64,000 nucleotides of DNA from Paenibacillus glycinis (lineage in GTDB: Bacteria; Bacillota; Bacilli; Paenibacillales; Paenibacillaceae), in the NCBI RefSeq assembly GCF_009909185.1, contig NZ_JAAAMV010000002.1:62001-126000 (forward strand), in the 5' to 3' direction. The translations under genes were made by a program, and so were the position numbers. Under the pieces are notes generated by a model. That model was given only the letters and a program-made list of their open reading frames with translations, was not told the DNA's origin and did no database searches. Below are positions 1-7,673 of this stretch, in pieces; the first letter of the stretch is position 1; every line of letters starts with the position of its first letter.

Positions 1-353
1 GTGTACATATACGGCGCCGACAGGCGGGCAAAGGCCTCGCGGATCGTCTCCAGGTTGCCCTGCGACGGAAAATCGATGATATCGCCGGTCATTACGGTGC
101 AATCGACAGCTTGCGCATTGGCGGCGTCAATGATGCGCTCGAAAATTGCGCGCGCGGATTCGCCTCCGCCATTCTCAGCGGCAAGATGCTCCGCACGGCT
201 TTTTGCCGCGTCCTTGATCTCCTCCGGCTCCCGCTCGTCGCATTCCGTCAGATGGCAATCGGTCAGATGCAGGATCGACAAGTCGCGCTCAAGTCCCGGG
301 ATTCGAATCGTGATCTCGATTTGTTTGGCGTCCTCTGCATGGTTCATGTTCAT
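1..353 (-). CDS. Metallophosphoesterase, N-terminal part (cut by window edge)
   Basis: The minus strand is open from an ATG at 353 to the window edge, giving about 117 residues. The protein begins MNMNHAEDAKQIEITIRI and then shows the calcineurin-like phosphoesterase signature: an Asp-x-His pair in ILHLTDCHLTE (near residues 28-38) and the Gly-Asp pair in VMTGDIIDFPS (near residue 90). In this superfamily these residues bind the two catalytic metals. The C-terminal half with the Asn-His and the two His motifs lies outside the window, so the substrate cannot be inferred. A GGAG lies upstream; the ATG at 347 has better spacing to it than the ATG at 353. The family call is firm, the exact start is not. 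Confidence 0.8.
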   Translation of the reverse strand, partial: MNMNHAEDAKQIEITIRIPGLERDLSILHLTDCHLTECDEREPEEIKDAAKSRAEHLAAENGGGESARAIFERIIDAANAQAVDCTVMTGDIIDFPSQGNLETIREAFARLSAPYMY

Positions 354-503
354 CAGCTCCTTCACCCTCCTTACCCGATCCGGCCGGCAGCGAATACGCC
401 GCGGTGCGGATTCTTTCCCCAGTATTGCCAGTAAATGAACCGCGATGACGTCGGGCATGATCGCCATTCCGCCGTACACGCCCGCATTCGTTACTTAACC
501 CCA

Positions 504-2786
504 TTAATCAATGTTCGCCAACGCCGCCAGAAACGCCTTGCTTGCCGGCCTGCCCGGTTGCGATAACCATTGTCCCAGCTTTGACATATCCCCTGCGTAT
601 TGCCACTGCATCGCCTGCTTGAGCTCCTTGATATAGACTGAACTTCCATGATCCTTCGCCTCCCGGCTCAAGTCCGACAGCAGCCGGCTCCAATCCGTTA
701 CGGTCTCGCCGCTTTTGCGTTCCGGGTATCGCGCCGCCAAGTCGGTAGCATGCTCGATCGAACCGACGACGAGGAGGTCGGCGGCCAGGAGATGCCCGAC
801 GAACCGATGGCTCTTCTCCGCGGGCATGACCGCCGCGAGCAATTCCTTCGCCTCTTCGAATCTGCCTTGCGTCATCAATGCCGCGGCATAGACGGACTGC
901 ACGTAAGTCAAGTCGCCGTCTTTGCCCAATTGCAGCCCGAGCTCGTAATATTGCTCCGCGCCGGACCAATCCTTCGCCGAGATGAACTGATTCATCAGCC
1001 AGAAGCTGTACTGTTGCTCGGGCCGAAGCTTCATCATCTCCAGGACATACGGGACCGTCTCCTCGTCGAGCCGTTCTCTGGCAGAACGATCGCTTGTTTC
1101 CCGCGAGTGATAAAGCCGGATAATCATGCCGAGGCTGTACGCATCCGCAGGATTCGCCGCCCAAGCTCGCTTGTAAGCCTTCAACGCGTCATCGTCGCGA
1201 TAGGCGAGCAGCAGCCGATCGCCCTCCGACAACGTTCGATCGTGCAGCGTGAAGAACGGGAGCTCCCCCATCGTGTCCGGCGTCAACCGGTACCCGTTGC
1301 TTTGCGACAGCTTGTTCCCCTGCTCGTCGAACGCTTCGACGTACCACGAGAACCGTTTCCCCGGATTGGCGAATCCGAGCAGCGAGACGGGGTCGGGCAC
1401 CTCTTTGCCGTCTACCTCGATGAAGGAATAACCCGAAGCGAGGTTATAGAGCGTGTCGACCGGCGCGCTCCATGCATGGCCCGTTATATGGTTTCGGATC
1501 TCGACGCCGATCGTGCCGTTCTCGACCTGGATATTGCCGTTAAGCTTGTAATAGGCGGCACCTTCGACGGGCTCCCAATCGAAATCGATGCGCGGACCGG
1601 CCAGCTCCACGTTGTTGACCGGGGCATTAAGCTTGATTAATGGCCTCAGAATGACGGGTATCGTCATGCGGCTGCCGGGATCGACGTCGATCCACTCATT
1701 GATTCCTACCGGCCAGCTCCACCCGTCGATCTGATCGTAGTCGAACCCGATCGTAAGCTGGTAGCTGCCGGGAAGCACGTCCGTGAACGTATAGCGGCCT
1801 TGATCGTCCGTCATGGTCTGATACGGCTCCGTATCCAATACGCTGTGATTGACCGCATCCTCCGTCCGCAGAAACACGGCGACGCGGGCCATCGCCTCGC
1901 CGTTGCTGCGCAGCACCGTTCCGGACACGGAAGCCGGCGCGTACGAGCCCGAAGTCGATTGCATCGCCGCGAAATACTGCCTCAGCGTCTCGAGCGGTTC
2001 CAATTGCGCCGGCTTCTCGCTCATGGCATCCCCCGGCTGGCTCATCAGTTTCTTGTACGCGACCGCATAGTTCGAGATTGCCTGCTGCACAAGCGCCTGC
2101 GCTTCGCTCGGACGCCCCTGATGAAGGAGAATTTGCGCTTTGAGCTTCGCGGACTTCACGTCCCCGTCGAGATCGATGTAATTGCCGGCCTCACGGTCGA
2201 TTTCGTCCAACGATGCCTCCGCTCGCGAATACTCGCCTTGTTGCATAAGCAGCTTAACCTGCTCGAATCGCAGCTGCTTGACGATTCCTTCCTGACCGGC
2301 CGGATTACGCCGCTCGGCGGTCTCCAACGCTTCGATAGCCCGATCCGGTTCCCCCGACGAGCCGTCATACAAGGCCAGCTGCATGGCAGCCTGGGAGAGA
2401 TAAGTGCCGACGGCCGGCCCGTTATCCAAATAGTCGCGCAGAGACGGCAGCTTCTCCTCCCAGGTTAACGCTGGCCGTTCAATGCCGTCGCTGCTGCCGC
2501 CCGATGTCGTGAAATTCGAACCGACATACACCCGATAGCCGCTGGCTAGCCGATCCTTGCCGTCGCCGAGCACGTAGGTTTGGATCAGCTTCCACTTCGC
2601 CTCGCTGGGCTTCGGATCGTCCAATGCCCGCAGCAATTCGGATTTGACCATGCCCGGAGACGCGGTGCCGGCCGGAAAATCGTTCGCCTCCGAAGGCATC
2701 AGCATGGCGCCTGCGCCGAACAACAGCCCCAATCCGATGATCCCGGAGACCAGATGCTTCACTTTAACGCGAATCTTCAGTCTCAA
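504..2786 (-). CDS. Secreted or membrane-anchored TPR protein with carboxypeptidase-regulatory-like domain
   Basis: About 760 residues. An N-terminal membrane segment (HLVSGIIGLGLLFGAGAML) after a basic stretch suggests export, as a signal anchor or signal peptide. The first third is helical and TPR-like (EPDRAIEALETAERRN, YSRAEASLDEIDRE). The middle holds a carboxypeptidase-regulatory-like beta-sandwich (VSGTVLRSNGEAMARVAV ... DDQGRYTFTDVLPGSYQLTI), followed by a FDWEPVEGAAYYKL segment resembling Ig-like folds. TPR-like helices return in the last third. It follows the membrane regulator with overlapping frames, so the two are co-transcribed with the ECF sigma gene. The start is uncertain: TTG at 2786 puts a basic tail ahead of the membrane segment, and GTG at 2762 is the alternative. 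The exact role is unknown; a cell-envelope function is inferred. Confidence 0.7.
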   Translation of the reverse strand: MRLKIRVKVKHLVSGIIGLGLLFGAGAMLMPSEANDFPAGTASPGMVKSELLRALDDPKPSEAKWKLIQTYVLGDGKDRLASGYRVYVGSNFTTSGGSSDGIERPALTWEEKLPSLRDYLDNGPAVGTYLSQAAMQLALYDGSSGEPDRAIEALETAERRNPAGQEGIVKQLRFEQVKLLMQQGEYSRAEASLDEIDREAGNYIDLDGDVKSAKLKAQILLHQGRPSEAQALVQQAISNYAVAYKKLMSQPGDAMSEKPAQLEPLETLRQYFAAMQSTSGSYAPASVSGTVLRSNGEAMARVAVFLRTEDAVNHSVLDTEPYQTMTDDQGRYTFTDVLPGSYQLTIGFDYDQIDGWSWPVGINEWIDVDPGSRMTIPVILRPLIKLNAPVNNVELAGPRIDFDWEPVEGAAYYKLNGNIQVENGTIGVEIRNHITGHAWSAPVDTLYNLASGYSFIEVDGKEVPDPVSLLGFANPGKRFSWYVEAFDEQGNKLSQSNGYRLTPDTMGELPFFTLHDRTLSEGDRLLLAYRDDDALKAYKRAWAANPADAYSLGMIIRLYHSRETSDRSARERLDEETVPYVLEMMKLRPEQQYSFWLMNQFISAKDWSGAEQYYELGLQLGKDGDLTYVQSVYAAALMTQGRFEEAKELLAAVMPAEKSHRFVGHLLAADLLVVGSIEHATDLAARYPERKSGETVTDWSRLLSDLSREAKDHGSSVYIKELKQAMQWQYAGDMSKLGQWLSQPGRPASKAFLAALANID

Positions 2787-3114
2787 TGGAGGCCACCGCC
2801 TTCTCGTATTCGTCCTGCCAATAATAATTTTCGCCTTCTTTGACCAGCACGCGATTCGCCGATGGTCCCGGACGGCCGTCTTCCGACATGCCGCGCAAGC
2901 GCCCGACCAGCAGCGAGCCGGCCAGCAAGGCAACGACCGCGGCGACCGGCACGACCGGAATTACCAGTTCCTTGTTCCACCATGCGCTTAGCCGGCCACG
3001 CCAACCGCGGGGGTGCGTGCGTTCCAGGACGCGCGCGCGACCGCCGAACCGCAGCGGGTTCAATTCTTCGTCGAGCGCGGATTTCATCGTTTCCTGCCGA
3101 TCCTGCCCGTTCAT
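2764..3114 (-). CDS. Small single-pass membrane protein, probable anti-sigma-type regulator
   Basis: 116 residues. A hydrophilic N-terminal part (MNGQDRQETMKSALDEEL) is followed by one transmembrane segment (LVIPVVPVAAVVALLAGSLL, about residues 48-67) and a short outer tail. The ATG at 3114 overlaps the TGA of the sigma gene as ATGA, with a GGAGG seven bases upstream, which indicates translational coupling. Topology, size and position directly after an ECF sigma gene fit an anti-sigma factor. I do not see the HxxxCxxC zinc motif of ZAS-type anti-sigmas, so this would be a non-ZAS type. Its 3' end overlaps the start region of the TPR protein gene. Confidence 0.65.
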   Translation of the reverse strand: MNGQDRQETMKSALDEELNPLRFGGRARVLERTHPRGWRGRLSAWWNKELVIPVVPVAAVVALLAGSLLVGRLRGMSEDGRPGPSANRVLVKEGENYYWQDEYEKAVASIETEDSR

Positions 3115-3653
3115 GGCCAACCCTCCTCATCGGCTTCGAGTTCCGCCTTCAGCAGCCGGCGCCCTCTGGCCAGCCTCGCTTTGATCGTGTTTTCGTTCGT
3201 TTGCAGCTGCTCGGCGATCTCCGCGACCGACAGCTCCTGGTAATAGAACAGCGTGATGACCTCGCGGTATTTGTAGTCCAGACGGCCGATCGCTTCATGG
3301 ACTTGCACGCCGCGCAGTTCAAGCAGCAAGCTTTCCTCGGGTCCCGGATCGCCCGGTTCCGCGTCCAGCTCCATGCGCGGGGACGGGAAGATATGACGCC
3401 AGCTCCACGTCCGCTGCTTCATGCGGCAGCGGTTGAGCGCGATCCGCAGGAGCCAACTGCCCAGCTTGGCCGGATCCTCCAGCTGCCCGATTTTGCGGTA
3501 CGCCTGAACGAATGTATCCTGCACGGCTTCCTCGGCGGCCTGAAGATCTTTGAGCAGCAGATAAGCCGTTCTAAGCAGACGGTCGCCGTGAGCATCCATC
3601 AGCATCCGCAGCGCGTCTTCGTCTTTCTCCTTCAAGCGTGCGACGACATCCAA
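3111..3653 (-). CDS. ECF-family RNA polymerase sigma factor
   Basis: 180 residues, the usual ECF size. Region 2 is clear (DRLLRTAYLLLKDLQAAEEA, then VQDTFVQAYRKI and LGSWLLRIALNRCR). Region 4 ends the protein with a helix-turn-helix (REVITLFYYQELSVAEIAEQ, then TIKARLARGRRLL). The chosen start is a TTG at 3653 preceded by GGAGGAGAGGTGG; the open frame runs further upstream, but those residues do not look like protein and lie in the promoter region. The linked membrane regulator and exported TPR protein suggest a cell-envelope stress response that is released from the membrane. The Xer-like site 1 lies about 90 bp upstream of the start. Confidence 0.9.
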   Translation of the reverse strand: MDVVARLKEKDEDALRMLMDAHGDRLLRTAYLLLKDLQAAEEAVQDTFVQAYRKIGQLEDPAKLGSWLLRIALNRCRMKQRTWSWRHIFPSPRMELDAEPGDPGPEESLLLELRGVQVHEAIGRLDYKYREVITLFYYQELSVAEIAEQLQTNENTIKARLARGRRLLKAELEADEEGWP

Positions 3654-3740
3654 ACCGGATTTCCCACCTCTCCTCCCTATGATGATGCGGCCAGCTTCCA
3701 ATAAGTTGCAAGCGAAAAAAAAAACATGCCGGAAAATGAA

Positions 3741-3768
3741 ATGGAACATAACTATTGTTATGTAAACT
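3741..3768. repeat. Xer/dif-like palindromic site 1
   Basis: An 11-6-11 site: left arm ATGGAACATAA, spacer CTATTG, right arm TTATGTAAACT. The right arm is identical to the XerD half of the Bacillus subtilis dif site as I remember it. The core CATAA-spacer-TTATG is shared with the sites at 5008, 51859 and 53261. It lies between the sigma gene and the CDF gene and forms the left border of a 1.3-kb segment containing only the CDF gene. A transcription-factor operator is the main alternative. Confidence 0.6.
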
Positions 3769-3901
3769 ACTTGTTTTGGACATGCGCAACAAAGTTGAAC
3801 CCTGCTTAATTTTGAGGGCGGCGACAACACTGTTTCTCTAGACCCACACGGTAATCGTCCTTTATCATTACGAACGAAGCATGTATTGATGGAGGTTTGG
3901 C

Positions 3902-4777
3902 ATGGACAGGATGTACGAGGATATTAAAAAAGGGGAAAAAGGCGCATGGATCAGCATCGCGGCCTACTTGTGCCTGGCGGCGCTCAAGCTGTCGATCGGG
4001 CATTGGACGAATTCGGAGGCCTTGTCGGCGGACGGGCTCAACAATTCGACGGATATCGTCGCGTCGCTGGCCGTCTTGATCGGACTTCGGATATCCCGGA
4101 AGCCGCCCGACAGGGATCATCGCTATGGCCATTTCCGGGCGGAGACGGTATCGGCGCTCGTCGCGTCCTTCATTATGTTCGCGGTCGGTTTGCAGGTGCT
4201 GTACCAGGCGGCAACCTCCTTCGGCACGCCGCACGCGACTTCGCAGGGCAGCGTGGCTGCTTGGACGGCTTTGTTCTCCGCCGCGGCGATTTATATGGTT
4301 TACCGGTATAACGCCAGATTGGCCAGGCAGATCAACAGTCAAGCGATGATGGCCGCAGCCCAGGATAACCGGTCGGACGCGCTCGTCAGCCTCGGTGCTT
4401 TCATCGGCATATTCGCCGCGCAATGCGGGTTGCCTTGGCTCGATCCATTAACGGCGTTAATCGTCGGAGTGATCATCTGCAGGACGGCTTGGGGCATCTT
4501 CCGCGATGCCACGCATGCGTTGACCGACGGGTTCGACGATCAAGAGCTGCAAGTGATGAAGAAGACGATTCGCGAAGTGCCCGGCGTCAAGAAAATCATC
4601 GACATCAAAGCCCGCATTCACGGCAACAACAAACTGGTCGACGTTACGATCGGCGTGAACGGCATGCTCAACGTCTCGGAGAGCCATGAAATTACCGAGC
4701 AGGTCGAGAAACAGATGTACGATCACCACCGGATCACGCACGTGCACATTCATATCGAGCCGTTCGAGACGTCGTAA
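3902..4777 (+). CDS. Cation diffusion facilitator, probable Mn2+ efflux type
   Basis: 291 residues. It has the CDF layout: six transmembrane segments, then a cytoplasmic domain ending in a His-rich strand (DHHRITHVHIHIEP). The metal-site residues are Asn-x3-Asp in helix 2 (DGLNNSTDIVAS) and Asp-x3-Asp in helix 5 (AAAQDNRSDALVS). An Asn-Asp/Asp-Asp set is characteristic of manganese exporters such as MneP/MneS, whereas zinc exporters use His. The start ATG follows GGAGG at normal spacing. The gene is alone between Xer-like sites 1 and 2, with a 26-bp tandem repeat behind it. That arrangement suggests a mobile cassette, which is an inference. Confidence 0.9.
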   Translation: MDRMYEDIKKGEKGAWISIAAYLCLAALKLSIGHWTNSEALSADGLNNSTDIVASLAVLIGLRISRKPPDRDHRYGHFRAETVSALVASFIMFAVGLQVLYQAATSFGTPHATSQGSVAAWTALFSAAAIYMVYRYNARLARQINSQAMMAAAQDNRSDALVSLGAFIGIFAAQCGLPWLDPLTALIVGVIICRTAWGIFRDATHALTDGFDDQELQVMKKTIREVPGVKKIIDIKARIHGNNKLVDVTIGVNGMLNVSESHEITEQVEKQMYDHHRITHVHIHIEPFETS

Positions 4778-4820
4778 GACTACCTGAAGAGACGGAGCGA
4801 AACGTCAGCGTGATCTGGCT

Positions 4821-4944
4821 TTGCGAGGCGACGGAGTAATGAGGCATTGTGAAGCGACAGAGTGATCGGGCACTGCGAAGCGACCGAGTGACTTGGCATT
4901 GTAAAGCGATAGAGTGATCTCGCATGGCGAAGTGTCAGAGCGAG
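4821..4944. repeat. Degenerate 26-bp tandem repeat, about 4.8 units
   Basis: Units at 4821-4846, 4847-4872, 4873-4898 and 4899-4924, then a partial unit from 4925. Each contains a version of GCGAAGCGACAGAGTGAT ending in GGCA or CGCA. Earlier partial matches may extend leftwards to about 4790. The units have no shared open frame. The repeat lies between the CDF stop and Xer-like site 2, inside the bracketed segment. Confidence 0.85.
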
Positions 4945-5007
4945 GTGTCAGAGCGATGCGATCTGCGAAAAGACGCAATTAAGAAGTCATAGCAACGAAA
5001 TTTAACA

Positions 5008-5035
5008 GCACGACATAACAATAGTTATGTCAACC
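5008..5035. repeat. Xer/dif-like palindromic site 2
   Basis: Left arm GCACGACATAA, spacer CAATAG, right arm TTATGTCAACC. The spacer is the exact reverse complement of the CTATTG in site 1, so the two sites around the CDF gene are in inverted orientation. Distal arm bases are less conserved than in the other copies. It lies about 190 bp upstream of modA. Confidence 0.55.
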
Positions 5036-5050
5036 AATTAATCCATCCCA

Positions 5051-5096
5051 AAGGACCGGTAATCGCTGCCCGACAGCTTGCCGGTCCTTGATTTTT
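5051..5096 (+). terminator. Rho-independent terminator-like hairpin
   Basis: Arms AAGGACCGG (5051-5059) and CCGGTCCTT (5081-5089) pair perfectly, with an inner GCTG/CAGC stem, and are followed by a short T run. It lies beyond Xer-like site 2, about 270 bp after the CDF stop, and would isolate modA from upstream transcription. Confidence 0.65.
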
Positions 5097-5143
5097 GACA
5101 CCCAAATACTAATTATATCTAAAAAGGTCTATTTATATCTAAA
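5095..5143 (+). promoter_or_regulatory. modA upstream region with TTGACA and an 11-bp direct repeat
   Basis: A TTGACA hexamer lies at 5095-5100. TTATATCTAAA occurs twice, at 5113-5123 and 5133-5143, exactly 20 bp or two helical turns apart, which suits cooperative binding by a regulator. Whether it responds to molybdate is not shown; no clear -10 at 17 bp was found for the TTGACA. Confidence 0.35.
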
Positions 5144-5221
5144 CACTATAAATCGCAATAGAGATATGTTACGATAACTCTCATGAATGCGGTCATAACC
5201 GTCTCAGGAGGGAATCCTAGC

Positions 5222-5992
5222 ATGAAAAAGCAAGTAGGCATCAGTCTTGCCTTGTTGGCGGCGGTCGTGGCGCTGCAGGCTCAGCCGTCCAATGCGGCAG
5301 CCAAGAAAACCGAGCTGCTCGTCTCCGCGGCGGCCAGCTTGAAGGACAGTCTCGACACGATCGAGAAAACGTACGAGAAGCAGCATCCGGACATCGATCT
5401 CGTCTTCAATTACGGCTCTTCCGGCACCCTGCAGAAGCAAATCGAGCAAGGCGCGCCGGCGGACCTCTTCTTCTCGGCCGGACAGAAGCAGATGGATACG
5501 CTCGTCAAAGAAAAATTGATCGCCGACCACGCCACGCTGTTGAACAACGATTTGGTCATGGTCGTTCCGACGAATTCCAAGCAGGCGTTCACGACCGTCA
5601 AAGAACTGACGGACAAATCCGTGAAGAAGATCGCCATCGGCCAACCGGAATCCGTTCCAGCCGGTCAATACGCCAAGGAAACGCTCACGACCCGTAAGGT
5701 CTGGGATTCCCTGCAATCTAAGCTCGTCTACGCGAAGGACGTCCGGCAAGTGCTGACCTACGTGGAGACAGGCAACGTCGATGCCGGCTTCGTCTACAAA
5801 ACGGATGCGTTGACCTCCAGCAAAGTAAAAATCGCGCTCCGCATCATTCCCGGCGTCCACAGCCCGATTCTCTATCCGGCCGGCGTCGTGAAGGAAACCA
5901 AGCATGCCGCGGAAGCGAAAGCCTTCTATGCGTACCTGCAAACGAAAGAAGCGGACGCCGTTTTCACGAAATACGGCTTTAAACTGTCGTAA
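5222..5992 (+). CDS. modA: Molybdate ABC transporter substrate-binding protein
   Basis: 256 residues from the ATG at 5222, chosen because AGGAGGG lies about ten bases upstream. A signal peptide ends near AQPSNA (residue 25). The mature protein follows the ModA pattern: LLVSAAASLKDSLDTIEKTY, NYGSSGTLQKQIEQGAPADL, DLVMVVPTNS, and the Tyr/Asp ligand region YVETGNVDAGFVYKTDA. It should bind molybdate or tungstate outside the membrane and deliver it to ModB. I see no lipobox cysteine, which is unusual for a binding protein in a Gram-positive. Followed at 27 bp by modB. Confidence 0.93.
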   Translation: MKKQVGISLALLAAVVALQAQPSNAAAKKTELLVSAAASLKDSLDTIEKTYEKQHPDIDLVFNYGSSGTLQKQIEQGAPADLFFSAGQKQMDTLVKEKLIADHATLLNNDLVMVVPTNSKQAFTTVKELTDKSVKKIAIGQPESVPAGQYAKETLTTRKVWDSLQSKLVYAKDVRQVLTYVETGNVDAGFVYKTDALTSSKVKIALRIIPGVHSPILYPAGVVKETKHAAEAKAFYAYLQTKEADAVFTKYGFKLS

Positions 5993-6019
5993 CGGCCGCC
6001 GTCTTAAGGGAGTCTTGCC

Positions 6020-6685
6020 ATGGATTGGAATCATTTCCTGGACCCGATCGGATTATCCATCCAGATATCCGTCGTCGCCAGCATACTCGTCTTCGCGGCT
6101 TCGCTCTTTATCGCTTGGCGCATGGCCAAGGCTCGTTTCTGGGGCAAAGCCCTGTTTGAAACCGTACTCCTGCTTCCGCTCGTGCTGCCGCCGACCGTCG
6201 TCGGCTTCGTCCTGCTGGTCGTCCTCGGCCGCCGCAGCTGGATCGGAAAAGCCTATGAATCGCTGTTCGGCGGGCCGATTCTGTTCACCTGGGAGGCAGC
6301 GGTGATCGCGGCCGCGGTCGTGGCTTTCCCGCTTGCCTATCGCACGATCAAGACCGGCCTGCAAGGCGTCGATGCCGATCTGGAAAATGCCGCCAGGGCG
6401 ATGGGCGCAAGCGAGTGGCAGGTATTCCGCTACATAACCGTGCCCCTGTCTGCGCGCTCGCTCGCATCCGGCTATATTCTCGGCTTTTGCCGGGGGCTTG
6501 GCGAATTCGGCGCCACGCTGATGGTCGCGGGCAACATTCCGGGCAGAACGCAAACGATCCCGACCGCGATCTACGTCGCGTCGGACGGCGGAAGCATGAC
6601 GATGGCCTGGGCGTGGGCGGGATCAATGATCCTCCTCTCGTTTCTCCTGCTGCTGGTCGTCGACCGTATCTCCAAGGATCGGTGA
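6020..6685 (+). CDS. modB: Molybdate ABC transporter permease
   Basis: 221 residues with five to six transmembrane helices. The ABC-binding EAA loop is present (ADLENAARAMGASEWQVFRY), as is the characteristic CRGLGEFGATLMVAGNIPG segment of ModB. AAGGGAG precedes the ATG. No modC ATPase follows: a bidirectional terminator and a minus-strand gene come next. The permease must therefore use an ATPase encoded elsewhere, an arrangement also known for modAB in Bacillus subtilis. Confidence 0.93.
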   Translation: MDWNHFLDPIGLSIQISVVASILVFAASLFIAWRMAKARFWGKALFETVLLLPLVLPPTVVGFVLLVVLGRRSWIGKAYESLFGGPILFTWEAAVIAAAVVAFPLAYRTIKTGLQGVDADLENAARAMGASEWQVFRYITVPLSARSLASGYILGFCRGLGEFGATLMVAGNIPGRTQTIPTAIYVASDGGSMTMAWAWAGSMILLSFLLLLVVDRISKDR

Positions 6686-6753
6686 CCGGGGCCCCGTAAC
6701 AGCTAATCAACGTCCAAGCAACAGCAAAGTAGCAAAGCAGCAAACCAACAAAC

Positions 6754-6793
6754 AAAAACCTTCTTCTGCGGAAGTCCGCGGAAGAAGGTTTTT
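6754..6793. terminator. Bidirectional terminator after modB
   Basis: AAAAACCTTCTTC (6754-6766) pairs with GAAGAAGGTTTTT (6781-6793) around an inner GCGGA/TCCGC stem. The A run on one side and T run on the other suit termination both of modB and of the convergent nitroreductase gene. Confidence 0.85.
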
Positions 6794-6884
6794 GTTGTTT
6801 CGGATGATATTCCAGTCGTCGATAGTTGATGCCATTAATGGATTGCTATCAGCCCAGCTTGCGTCAGATCCTCGGACTCGTCAG

Positions 6885-7634
6885 TCAATATAATCGAAAG
6901 CCTTGGCTTTCCAAATACGCGCGCATATGCGGCCGAAGCTGCTCCGGCCGGAAACGGGCCGCCATTTCCGTCGACCACACCGACGTCCGCCCTGTTCCCG
7001 ACCGCTCGGCATAGTAGTCCCTCATCGTAACGTCGTAGGCCTCGATTCCTTCGGCAATCGCTGCTTCGTCGTATGCTTCTTCATGATACACGGCCGATAA
7101 CGGTAGCCTCGGACGCTGATCCGGCTCCTGATCCGGAACCCCAACGCACATGCCGAATACGGGATACACGAGCTTGGGCAGCTTCAACAGCTCCGTCACG
7201 TCCTGCGGCCGGTTGCGGATGCCGCCGATATACACGATGCCGAGGCCAAGCGATTCCGCGGCAACGGCGGCATTCTGCGCGGCAAGCCCGGCGTCGACGG
7301 TCGCCATGATGAACGTCTCCATGTTCTGTTCGAGCTGAAATCCGGGCGATTCCCGGTGCAGCCCGACCGCCGTCTGCAGCCGGTTCAAATCCGCGCACCA
7401 AACGAGGAACAGCGGCGCCTGCGCGACATGCCGCTGGTTGCCCGTCAATTCGGCAAGCTTATCCCGTTTCTCCTCGCTCCGGATGCCGATGACGCTGTAG
7501 GCTTGCATATTGGATGAGGTCGAGGCGGCCTGCGCGGCGGCCAGAATTTGCGCGAGCTGCGCGTCGGTGACGGGCTGCGAAGAGAATTTGCGGATGGAGC
7601 GATGCGATTTTAACAGGGAGATCGTGTCGTTCAT
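6885..7634 (-). CDS. NfrA-type FMN-dependent NAD(P)H nitroreductase
   Basis: 249 residues. It has the nitroreductase N-terminus (LLKSHRSIRKFSSQPV) whose basic residues contact FMN, the AAQAASTSSNMQAYSVIGIR loop, and the flavin-site helix AAESLGLGIVYIGGIRN. The C-terminal part (YYAERSGTGRTSVWSTEMAA) is typical of the NfrA/Frp group that uses NADPH. Expected reaction: two-electron reduction of nitro compounds, quinones or flavin. AAGGAGG precedes the ATG. It appears to be transcribed alone; the AAA ATPase gene lies 40 bp upstream on the same strand. Confidence 0.9.
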   Translation of the reverse strand: MNDTISLLKSHRSIRKFSSQPVTDAQLAQILAAAQAASTSSNMQAYSVIGIRSEEKRDKLAELTGNQRHVAQAPLFLVWCADLNRLQTAVGLHRESPGFQLEQNMETFIMATVDAGLAAQNAAVAAESLGLGIVYIGGIRNRPQDVTELLKLPKLVYPVFGMCVGVPDQEPDQRPRLPLSAVYHEEAYDEAAIAEGIEAYDVTMRDYYAERSGTGRTSVWSTEMAARFRPEQLRPHMRAYLESQGFRLY

Positions 7635-7673
7635 GGGTATGCCTCCTTCATTCTTCTTGGCTTAACCGATAGG

